A program made the position numbers and the translations under genes. The notes beneath the pieces are model-generated. The model made no database searches. It was not told the origin of the DNA and was given only the letters and a program-made list of their open reading frames with translations. A stretch of 64,000 bases of DNA, from NCBI GenBank assembly GCA_018292915.2, contig JACVVK020000215.1, forward strand, positions 115,001 through 179,000. Direction: 5' to 3'. This DNA comes from Batillaria attramentaria. Taxonomy: Eukaryota; Mollusca; Gastropoda; Batillariidae. Below are positions 55,688 to 64,000 of the stretch, one piece after another (the stretch's first letter is position 1; each line of letters opens with the position of its first letter).

Positions 55688-55689
55688 AT

Positions 55690-56960
55690 CTAAGAAATAC
55701 ATGGTATAGTTTGCATCTTATTTTTTGGGTTGTCTTTTCAACTTGCAAGTAGTTCATTCCACACTGTAAAACTCGATCAGTAACTAGCACGATTCCCTTC
55801 ATGAAGCCAATATACTTTACTCTAGAAACTGATGTTTGTTATTGTCGCTGCTGAATCCTTGCATACAGTACCATGGATTTATTAACCACATGGGCCATTC
55901 TACCACGTTCATATGTTATAGTTCCAGTTTCTTTGTTTCACGCAGCAGTAGACAACCCACAACTGCTTTCAAAACAATTGCATTTACTTCCTAATTCAAG
56001 CATGGAACTGCTCTTCCTAAAGCTGTACACATTCACACAAAGCGTTTCTCAATACACCATACTGAAAACACCACGCTATAATGTAAAAGAAATAAATGGA
56101 ATCTGAGCACACAGGCAATTTATTTTGAAAAACACTAAGATGACATCCAGAAGACTGCGCACATTGAAACGCCAACTTCACACAAAAAATTGTATTGCCA
56201 GTTTAGCACGAAAATGCATGTTCATTTTTAGTCCAGAATGCATTTTGACTAGCTAACCCCAAAACATGACAAATTATGGGTGTGCCAAAAAAAAATCACA
56301 ATGACCCATCGGACGGCATACAGGTTGAGCACGTTACAGTCAAAATCACAGATCAGTATTTGTGTATGTAGTTTGTACATGGTGTTGAGCACGAGTTTGA
56401 CAGGGCCTGCAATCCAGAATCCTGGTACAGTTCACAAGACAGGAAATGCAGCAGACACACACACACAAAAAAAAAAAAAGCACTGACAGAAGAAGTTTGA
56501 AGTGAGACCATATTTACAATATTACAATGTATCAATAAGTTATCTGCATCACAAGCTCGCACTTTAGGGGGAAAAAGTCATGATACATCATGGGGCAGCA
56601 CACACATTGGACACGTATAGTCAAATCACAGATCATTACCTGAGAGAGTATTGTGGTATTAAGCAAGCGTTTGATGGGACCTGCAATCTAGAATCCTGGT
56701 ACACACTACATCAGCACATGGAAGGAAATACAAGACACGCACACAAAAACCTAATCTTCCGAGGTTTTCTTCAAGAGAGGCGCTGCACAGTTCGGTTGAG
56801 AGTTTGGACATGGCAGGCACGTTCAAGTTGCTTGGAACAAAGTGCTTAAGTGCTTCACGGTGGAAACCCCTGAGGTGAGCACACCACAGACTAACCATGC
56901 CCTCTATGTAGACATTTTTTAAAAGAAATATTTGCATGTGGACAAGACTCAAGTTCAGAA
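55690..56960. other. Harbinger 3' flank with a diverged direct repeat
   Basis: About 160 bp at 56,290-56,470 and 56,580-56,745 share AATCACAGATCA, CCTGCAATC, AGAATCCTGGTACA. No gene. Confidence 0.55.
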
Positions 56961-56999
56961 GAGAACTTGGAGTAAAACACTCGTGCACAGTCTGTGTCT

Positions 57000-57034
57000 A
57001 GTTATTTAGGGCTTTACGCCGCGCAAGCTACACA
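57000..57034 (-). mobile_element. 35-bp LINE 3'-end insertion with 13-bp target duplication
   Basis: ACAGTCTGTGTCT at 56987-56999 and 57035-57047. Confidence 0.93.
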
Positions 57035-57311
57035 ACAGTCTGTGTCTGCTGTGTGGCGTGATGCAAGGCGCATACGCATTACAGCCAGAGCTGCACAGAG
57101 GGTGCCGGTCCGATCCACCACAAATGCAGACAAGTTTCTGCATGAGCAGATGTACACCACGTTCAAAGGCAACACAGCACCTAAGTATGGAAAACTATGT
57201 GAGCCAAAAGCCATTCAGGCATTGCAGGAGACGGGCATTAACACATCAGCAAGGGGAGTAATTGTTTCTGTAAAGGAGCCGTGGCTGTCAGCAAGCCCTG
57301 GTGGTATTACA

Positions 57312-57357
57312 GTTAGTTAGGGCTTTATTCCGCGCAAGCACCGGAGACTATTTAGAA
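57312..57357 (-). mobile_element. 46-bp LINE 3'-end insertion with 9-bp target duplication
   Basis: GGTATTACA at 57303-57311 and 57358-57366. Confidence 0.92.
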
Positions 57358-57473
57358 GGTATTACAGACAATGGCACGCTTGTGGAAATAAAGTGCCCAA
57401 TTATGAGTGCAAATGCCAATGACTTCAAGAACTTGCCTCTGGTGCCAGGATATACGTCATTCTCTGTGACGGG

Positions 57474-57552
57474 TTAGTTAGTTATTTAAGGCTTTACGCC
57501 GCGCAAGCAACAGAGACTATTTCGCGGCTAAGCTAAGTCTTTCCCTGCCACG
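57474..57552 (-). mobile_element. LINE 3'-end insertion, about 79 bp
   Basis: Flanks TCTCTGTGACGGG and TCTCTCCGTGATGGG are an imperfect target duplication. Confidence 0.85.
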
Positions 57553-57789
57553 TCTCTCCGTGATGGGCAGGCCGGACCAAGGACATACCGGTACTACATT
57601 CAAGTGCAGCTCACATGCACACCTGTAAACAGAAGGTAAAACTGTGGGAGTGGCTGCCATTCCACCCAGGATGTACATAATGGCTGCGTTTTGACGCTTG
57701 GCCGCCATACTTCAAACATATCTTCCTTCGCTGGCTTGTTTTTATGCACTGTATTTTCATGGATCATTATAGATCTCCGGAGAACATAA

Positions 57790-58034
57790 TTATCAAGAAG
57801 CTGAAGTCCCACAAGGAGGAGCGGAAGTCCGAGAAGTGAAAGCCTGATCAGGAGGAATGGAAGCCCAAGCCCGATCAGGAGGAACCGAAGCCCGAGAAGC
57901 CAAAGCCTGAGAAGGTGCAGCCCAGCCCCAAACAGGAGGAGGAGATGGGGCAGATGCAGCCAAAGCACTCCACCTCGACAACCAATGAGAGGGCCCACAT
58001 ACCGACAAAGGTCTCCGCCCAGAGACCAGACAAG
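57790..58034 (+). other. Lys/Pro/Glu-rich repeat segment
   Basis: Reads KKLKSHKEERKSEK, a stop, then KPDQEEWKPKPDQEEPKPEK and PKQEEEMGQ, ending near a GTAAGC donor. It may be a charged C-terminal exon of the YqaJ protein; evidence is only position. Confidence 0.35.
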
Positions 58035-58039
58035 TAAGC

Positions 58040-59130
58040 ATTTAAAAACACATTTTTGAAAATCTTTTGTAATCAGATGTTTATTGAAGTGTCCCTGAAC
58101 CCCGATTTTGAAAGATTTACGGTGGAAAGGTTGACTATTTCTAAGCCCAATGCCGTTGTTTGCATGTTCCAAACCCGCACATGAAGCCATTGATCCGCCC
58201 TAATCCATCGCTGTAGCAGAAGACACGCGCCAAGTTTGCGGAAAGGGCCGAGCACGCGGCGGAAACAGCCGAGGCTGATGACATCATATGGGTTTAGACA
58301 ACAACGGCCGATGCCGACGCTAGCAGCGGAATCGTTCTGTCGTATCAATTAAGAGCCACAAAGGCCTCGCGTAATGAAGCAGTTGAGGAGAGAGGTGACA
58401 ATGGCAGTTGTGGAAACTGTTAGACCATGTTTAAGCACTGCAATTTACGGCGATCTGGCCAGTTTGCTCTGTTACTACACTCGCGACAAGCGCAAGAGAC
58501 TTTCGTAAGATAGCAAAGACTGCCCGATTTGCATTTTTCCTTCTGTTCACAGGTGTGCTCGTCAACACTGCAGGGTATGGACCATAGAGGAAGAATGCTT
58601 CTGCTGTAATGAATTGCCTCGCGTTTTGGACAAGGTGGAGAAACAGAGGTACAATGTGGCAGTTGTTGCAGCTATTGAGGTCTTTTGAATTATGGTTGTG
58701 AAGACGACTTTCAGTCAAGGTCACGGGGGAATCTGAAATCAGTCTTAGGCAGAAAAATCGGTCACTGAACAGGGACTTCCTGAAGACCAGGCCTTCAACG
58801 GTCAGCGCCACCAGGACTTTACCCATCTAGTTGATTTGCATGTGTAAACGTATATGTAACGACTCTTCAGTGTCTGTCGTCCGCCTGGAAACATAGCAAT
58901 TGTTTAACGTTTGGTTATATTGCAGGATTCACATATTTATATACCAGGATCATTTCTTCTGCCTGTGCAAAATCACCGGCCACCTGAGAGGGCTTCCGAG
59001 CCATTCATCACAAGGAAAAGACTGGACTGTGCACAGAGTTTTTCTGACAGAGAATGCTAGCTGTGTTATCCTCCTGACATTTCAGCTGTATTTCTTTCAC
59101 CAATTCCAGTGTGTGTTTTGAGTGACTGTC
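58040..59130. other. No gene recognised
   Basis: Ordinary composition with no family hit by eye. Confidence 0.35.
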
Positions 59131-59136
59131 TAGATT

Positions 59137-59639
59137 ATGGCAGACTTTGATGCCAACACTTTAGATTCTGATGCATGTTCCAAACCCCAGGGGAAAGAAG
59201 TGGCACGTCAGACAGACGCCCCTCCTGTACCCTTCACCTTCCAGGCTCGGCCCCCTGTTGTCCAGTCAGTCAGTAAGTCAAAGCCAGTTACTTGTGTTCA
59301 GACCACCGCTGAGGTGGTTACTGAAAGTCCCGCGGCCCAGGGTGCCAGGCCGCCGTTGGGGACTTCCGGCACCATTAGATCCTCGACCCGGGGCGCGCGG
59401 TCGGGATCTCAGTCCCAGCGTGCCCACTCCCCCCATCCCCCCAAAACCATCCGGGAAAACAAAGAAAAATAAAAAACCTTGGGGTCCTCTTTCAGCTAGG
59501 ACCCAGAAGGGAGACAAGGAAGTCGAGGTGACCAACCCCTTTAGTGTCCTTGAGGACATGGAGGTGGTCACTGTGGAGTCTCGCTCCCTGCCCCCGTCGC
59601 CCCTTGTGTCCCCTTCCAAGACACCAGCCGTCACATAGC
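59137..59639 (+). mobile_element. LINE ORF1 C-terminal part, frameshifted
   Basis: First frame MADFDANTLDSDACSKPQGK, KPVTCVQTTAEVVTESPAAQ to TIRENKEK stop; second frame RTQKGDKEVEVTNPFSVLED, MEVVTVESRSLPPS, VTstop. The TNPFSVLEDME end followed by ORF2 is typical of I-superfamily LINEs. One-base shift near 59,460. Confidence 0.65.
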
Positions 59640-59680
59640 CGTCGCTGCTTTGTGCGGTTTTTAATCCTACACAATTTTAA

Positions 59681-59926
59681 ATGGCTACAAATACTATAAT
59701 ACAATGGAATTGTCGAGGTTTTCGGGCTAACTTTGAAGAACTTAAAACCCTTGTAAATTCTCTAAAGCCGGGTGTGGTGGCCCTTCAGGAGACCTTTCTC
59801 CAGGAGTCATCCCCCGCATCTTTTACTGGTTTTAATTTCGTCCACCAGGGGTCCTCTTCGAAGAGGCCTCATGGTGGCGTTGGTATTTTAATTAATTTCT
59901 GTAGCTATGGAACCAGCAAACTTTGA
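59681..59926 (+). pseudogene. LINE ORF2 start (APE endonuclease), truncated
   Basis: Reads MATNTIIQWNCRGFRANFEE, LKPGVVALQETFLQES, RPHGGVGILIN, with the N of WNCRG and the E of LQET of APE-type endonucleases. The sequence leaves the family after about 72 codons, so this copy lacks its 3' end. Confidence 0.8.
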
Positions 59927-60134
59927 TCTGTTGGTGCACTGTATGAAAAAACTGGGCGAATATGACGACAGCACCCACCTCTATGGCACTCAACAAAGCA
60001 TCTTTGGCACTCAGCCTGGGTTACTCACTCAAGAAGTGCTCACAAATAAAGAAATCAACAGCTGTGAGAGAAAATGACGATGTTGCAGAGAAACAGCCAG
60101 AGCGGTTTTGTTCATTGATGAATGGTGACTGGTA

Positions 60135-60560
60135 TGAGTGAGTTATTTAGGGCTTAACGCCGCGCAAGCAACAAAGACTATTTCGCAGCTAAACCAAGTC
60201 CCGTTCTGCCAGGTTCTTTAAAACATAAAAGTCCGGCTAAAAACATTATGTAAATATATATTAAGAGTTTGTGTAGCAAAAAGAGGAAAGAGGATAACTT
60301 GATTTATAAATCATAGACCTCTTAAATATTCAGCCTTTCACTTGCCTCCTATGTTAAATTTTTAAATCTTGAAGGAACCGCGGCGTTAAGCCCTAAATAA
60401 CTAACTTAAAAGAAATTTCTCATTTAAATCTGATAGATTCTTTTTATATTTATTTACATCTTGTTTTAACGCGGAAATTTTAGGAGGACCTGGCAGGAAG
60501 GGACTTTCATTAGCCGCGAATTAGCCTTTGTTACTTCCGCGGCGTTAACCCCTAACTTTA
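60135..60560. mobile_element. Two LINE 3' ends in opposite orientation
   Basis: 60,135-60,290 has the LINE end in minus sense (GTTATTTAGGGCTTAACGCC). 60,375-60,560 has two LINE ends in plus sense (CGCGGCGTTAAGCCCTAAAT and again CGCGGCGTTAACCCCTAAC). They are the only opposite-oriented copies seen. Confidence 0.85.
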
Positions 60561-60884
60561 GGCCCTAACTGATTGAAAGTCTGGCTACATTTCTCGTCCG
60601 TAGGGAAGAATTTCAAGTCCCTATCGGTATCCTTATCCCGAAAAGACAAATAACCAGCTTGTAAGCATCCTCATGGTGACCTTGCTTGTGGGGAATAGTT
60701 TCCCCAAGTCCCTGCAGGCACACTCTTCGAATTAGTCTTTGGTGGCCTGCATCTTCAGTTTCTTGAAGGAGGCTTATCTTCTCCACAATCCAGCCTTGTG
60801 GTCACTGTACGCCAAATACTCCGTGTTACTGGCATAGTGGCAAGGCAGACGCGGGGGGGGGGGGGGGGGGGGGGGGGGGTTGGG

Positions 60885-61310
60885 TGAGTGAGTGAGTTTT
60901 TAGGGCTTAAAGCCGCGCAAGCCACAAAGACTAATTCGCGGCTGAGTGTGCCTGCACTACATGAAAAAACAAAAATGTAACGTTGGACAAAGGATGCAAA
61001 CTGGTCTACGGGGCAATATAAACCTAGGACATGCAGGAGACGCTGCACCTTCATGCTAATTTCTCGAACTCCCGATTACAAAAAAGCGTAGAAAACAAAT
61101 AACAATTACAACTGGGTAAAACAAAGATAAATACTAAGCGCATATACAGCAAATATTGCAACTTATCATCTCCTAGGCGCAATAAACCAGTTCGCAGCAT
61201 ATGCCCAACATCAATTATTCCTAACCACTGGTAGTGCAGACGTGAGTGAGAGGTTGAAAAGAAGAAATATAGATGAAAGGGCCGAACTTAGAAATCAGCT
61301 GAGAGATGAG
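60885..61310 (-). mobile_element. LINE 3'-end element inserted in a G-run
   Basis: Same about 430-bp type; flanked by G-runs with GTTGGG on both sides (60,852-60,884 and 61,311-61,335), probably the target duplication. Confidence 0.88.
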
Positions 61311-61331
61311 GGGGGGGGGGGGGGGGGGGGG

Positions 61332-61487
61332 TTGGGGTTAACGTCCTTTTCCACCACGTACGGGTGATATCAAAGACGGGGAAACGATGAAAAAGCCAGC
61401 ACAAATATTTGGCCCCAGCCGAGATACGAACTCACGACCCGAGCATTAGAAGTCCAACGCTCTACCATTCGGCCACCCCGGCTCCCC
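61332..61487 (-). mobile_element. SINE family 2 copy
   Basis: TTAACGTCCTTTTCCACCAC to GCTCTACCATTCGGCCACCC. The LINE element at 60,885 is inserted in its G-rich tail. Confidence 0.9.
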
Positions 61488-61754
61488 GCAAGGCAGACGC
61501 GTTTCTCTTCAATTCAGTAGTAAGCTGAAAGTCGGGTAGATTTCCTATGTTACCAGTAAAAGAAACGTGGAAACAAAATAAGATGAAAAAAAAAAACGTT
61601 TACTTGGGGAAAGCTACGAGAATCGAAATGGCAAGGAAAGGCCTAAACGCAGCATGGTCCCCCCGAGCCGGTCCGCCTTTTGTGGCAAGTCGAAAAATCA
61701 TGGTTGCAGTGGTATTACCCTCGAGGATTGAACACAGCTTTTTAACGATTTCTG

Positions 61755-61990
61755 GTCCATGAAAACCTGGGAAGAGCGCAGAACTTACATGAAAGCATCA
61801 GTCGTGAGCATCCCTGTAAAACAAAGAAGACAAGCCGAGGACTCACGGCGCCAGAGGTCTCTGGTGTATAGGTTCCGCATCAATGACCAAAGCAGTGCAC
61901 GTATGCAAAAACATGTTCTGCAGTACGCTTGGGTTATCAGCAAGAACAGTCGGGGCTTGGCTTTCAAAACACTGTTGAAGCTGCTGACAG
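61755..61990 (+). pseudogene. Family A copy 3, short
   Basis: Reads WEERRTYMKASVVSIPVKQR, RRQRSLVYRFRINDQS; a one-base shift near 61,898 leads to VCKNMFCSTLGLSARTVGAW. This VCKxxFxxTL motif aligns with RVCKNFFLATLAL in copy 1. Confidence 0.55.
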
Positions 61991-62340
61991 TGACAGGAAC
62001 CAACCGACTGGTGGAACTGGAGCAAGACCGCGGCAGAGCAAATGTCCCAAAAGTGGTACATGTAATACGATAAATCAGATGCATGACTGATGCAACTGAC
62101 ATCTGACACCCTCTCGCCATCTCCCCCCCCCCCCCCACCTCTCTCTCACACACTCTCACAATTATGTATCCTATTACACCTGTACAGGCAGCAGTACAAG
62201 GAAACCATTTCTGACGTAAACAAGTGAGAGGGGTTGAGTTTAGTATGCAAACGGTTATTTCTCCTCAGAAAATAATGCACCTCTCGGGTTGGTCTTAAAT
62301 CCAAACTCACGTTTCCTTTACTCTTTCTTTAATTTGTAGA

Positions 62341-62525
62341 ATGTCAATCAAGACGTGCAAGTACTACTTAGTAGAATTCGTAGAGAAGAACACAAGAGGT
62401 GTGGCCATTCTGCCTTACAACTGGCTGAAGGCAGAGGGATGTCTGTTTTGGTGACCTGATAAGACAAAGTTTAATGTATCTTGGGTCATCAATTGCAAGT
62501 TCCCTGATCTGACGGTTGGGATTTA
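62341..62525 (+). pseudogene. Family E copy 2
   Basis: Starts MSIKTCKYYLVEFVEKNTRG, ILPYNWLKAEGCLFW, stop at TGA, then FNVSWVINCKFPDLTVG. Parallel to 54,538-54,766. A decayed LINE end (TTTAGTTATAGTGCTAACGC) follows at 62,524. Confidence 0.45.
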
Positions 62526-62640
62526 GTTATAGTGCTAACGCCGCGCAGACGAGCCAAGCCAATTAGGGCCAATGAAACGGTCTTACACATAAATGAAGAT
62601 TTGCGCCTTCCTTTCGTCGAAAGTGTGGAATCTGCGACCA

Positions 62641-63086
62641 TGAAGCGTGCTCATGAAACAGATGACGAAGTCAAGTTAATTGGAATATCTGCGAAGAAGA
62701 AGTTCGTCAGAAAGCAGGCTTACAAACCCGAGTATAAGCAGAAGTGGCCATGCCTTATTTCGTCGCCGAAAAGAAGCCACTTCGCGATGTGCACCCTTTG
62801 CAAAGTGGACTTCTCTTGTGCACATGGAGGTGCGAACGATTGCGAGCGCCATGTGGACAGCAAAACACACAAGAGTCTTGCTGCTTCCTGTAGCGGATCT
62901 ACAAAGATAACTTCAATGTTTGCCAACTCGACAAGCAAAACCGAGCTGCAGCGTTCGACCACAAAAGCCGAGGTGATGATGTGCCAGCAGATCGCAACAC
63001 TGAATTTGTCGTTGAATACATCGGGGGCGTACGTCACCGGTAATTCTCGCGGTATTTTGGAACTGGAAACAAGGCTACTTTCCTGA
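62641..63086 (+). pseudogene. BED/hAT-type zinc finger fragment
   Basis: From ATG 62641: MKRAHETDDEVKLIGISAKK, YKQKWPCLISSPKRSHFAMC, TLCKVDFSCAHGGANDCERH, VDSKTHKSLAAS, TKAEVMMCQQIATLNLSLNT. CxxC and HxxxxH form a zinc finger. The linker, AExxxxxxxxxxNLS, is typical before hAT transposases. The catalytic domain is absent. Confidence 0.6.
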
Positions 63087-63120
63087 TGTTTTTAACTTTT
63101 AATCTTTGATGTAATCTTCT

Positions 63121-63597
63121 CCTTTGCTTGGCTTCAGCTTCAACTCCAAGCGAGTTGGCGGTGCTGTGCGCACAGGGACCTCAAGGTTGGCTCCTATCAA
63201 GCCACATGACCTGGGTGCTGGACCAGGTAAATCTGGCATCCTGAATTCTGCCACGCTCAACGACCTTCGAGGGCTGCAACGTCAGCGGAACCTGAGCGAG
63301 GTCACACGGCTTGTATTTGTCATGAATGTTGGCACTGATGCCCAAGGGACCTTCATCTCATCTTCCACTCGATCTGGCTGTCACTGGTCCCTTGTTGTGG
63401 TTGACATCGCAGTGAGGGCCTACCCAACTACACTATACTGCGACAGTCTGGGGTGGGAGTGCCCCTCCGATTTAGGAACCCACCTGGCGCCATTCCTCCG
63501 GTTCTCTGGGTGTGGCAGCTACCAGCCAACACTGACCACCCTGGCCCACCATCCAACAGTACATAGTGGCCACATGTTTGCACCGTGCTGTGCTTGA
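63121..63597 (+). pseudogene. Ulp1-like (C48) protease-type fragment
   Basis: Reads HDLGAGPGKSGILNSATLND, TRSGCHWSLVVVDIAVRAYP, TTLYCDSLGWECPSDLGTHL, and ends HMFAPCCA stop. HW and the D of YCDSLGW match the His and Asp of SUMO-protease-like domains carried by several transposon groups. A catalytic Cys block is not clear. Confidence 0.5.
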
Positions 63598-63748
63598 ACT
63601 AGTAAATTACAAAAGGTAAAATTGATACAAAACTCTAACAAACAGGGAGAGAGAGCTCGGAGAAAGAGGTCGGAAAGAGAGAGAGAGAGACAGAGTGTGT
63701 GTACACGTGTGTGTGTGTGTGTGTGTGAGAGAGAGGGGGGGGGGGGGG

Positions 63749-63842
63749 TGTTCGGGAGTTTAACGTCCTTTTCCACCACATAAGGGTGATATCAAAGACC
63801 GCGCAAAGAAAAATAAAGGCCAGCACAAATATTTGGCCCCAT
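63749..63842 (-). mobile_element. SINE family 2 copy, head missing
   Basis: TTCGGGAGTTTAACGTCCTT to AAATATTTGGCCCC. The tRNA-like head is absent and P-element-like sequence starts at once. Confidence 0.85.
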
Positions 63843-63844
63843 GA

Positions 63845-64000
63845 AACGAAATGAGGAAGGTGAAAATCTACCCAGGATTTAGCGACAGCATCCTACAGGC
63901 TCTTTGGGAAAAGGTGGCCAGCATGCCAAAAGGAGGAAATGTGTGCGTCCTAGTGTTCGATGACACTGAAAACTGAATTGACCTACAATGTTGAGGAGGT
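63845..64000 (+). pseudogene. P-element-like transposase fragment (window edge)
   Basis: Reads KVKIYPGFSDSILQALWEKV, ASMPKGGNVCVLVFD; a one-base shift after FD leads to MTLKTELTYNVEE. The pattern matches VCVLxFDEMxLKxxLxY, the first catalytic block of P/THAP9-type transposases. Partial and frameshifted. Confidence 0.55.

Larger units (their letters stand above)
56965..57620 (+). pseudogene. YqaJ-type nuclease domain with four LINE insertions
   Basis: After removal of inserts it reads NTRAQSVSAVWRDARRIRIT, FKGNTAPKYGKLCEPKAIQA, GVIVSVKEPWLSASPGGIT, DNGTLVEIKCPIMSANAND and YRYYIQVQLTC. This is the lambda-exonuclease fold of YqaJ domains, common in animal transposons. The usual catalytic aspartate in SPDG is glycine here (SPGG); ExK in VEIKCP remains. 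Inserts lie at 57000-57034, 57312-57357 and 57474-57552. Confidence 0.75.

Noticed and set aside
57600..58190. 196-residue minus-strand frame rich in leucine
   Set aside because: It is the antisense of the Lys/Pro/Glu repeat segment; hydrophobicity follows from the repeat.
40133..61054. Repeated minus-strand frame with [14 protein letters not shown] in three LINE 3'-end copies
   Set aside because: It lies in the non-coding 3' region shared by the copies, has frame breaks between copies and no family resemblance.

Overview
The window is animal nuclear DNA. Genes have small phase-matched exons with GT-AG introns. The rest is packed with (CA)n and other microsatellites, tRNA-derived SINEs, LINE fragments and decayed DNA transposons. 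The mix of repeats suggests a mollusc, probably a gastropod; this is an inference from family types, not from a species marker.

Bases 1-20,477 (minus strand) hold the 5' part of one cadherin-repeat gene. I can place a signal-peptide exon at 20,420-20,477 and twelve further exons, the last running off the window at base 1. All junctions agree in reading phase and give about 746 residues with six full cadherin repeats and the start of a seventh. One intron uses a GC donor. A 51-base piece of exon 8 is copied, unchanged, into a neighbouring intron.

Intron 6 of that gene carries a complete Ginger-type cut-and-paste transposon (6,300-10,790). It has near-identical inverted repeats of about 225 bp, CCGG target duplications and an intact two-exon, 698-residue transposase. 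The transposase joins an H2C2 zinc finger, a retroviral-type integrase core, a proline-rich eight-residue repeat tract and an OTU protease domain. Its 5' side holds a 73-bp perfect hairpin and a 41-bp tandem repeat.

Bases 20.5-33.4 kb contain no convincing gene. They hold SINEs, microsatellites, an in-frame 46-residue tandem duplication (28.4 kb) and a tandem-repeat element rich in TGACCTTGACCTT (31.4-32.5 kb).

Bases 33.4-64 kb are a dense transposon graveyard. The coding fragments are almost all on the plus strand. They include a multi-copy intron-bearing family with an LRLAxDGAxITKH motif, hAT-type zinc fingers, piggyBac, PIF/Harbinger, a P-element-like piece, a YqaJ nuclease, an Ulp1-like protease, a family with a SDCCAGQNRN motif (three copies), and a family whose C-terminal half resembles a FEN1/XPG nuclease. 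They are interrupted many times by 3' ends of an I-superfamily (Nimb-like) LINE. Many of those insertions are only 35-60 bp long, have exact target-site duplications, and can be removed on paper to rejoin the host reading frame. Nearly all lie in the same orientation, antisense to the broken genes. One long plus-strand reading frame is a chimera of LINE ORF1 with the FEN1-like family.
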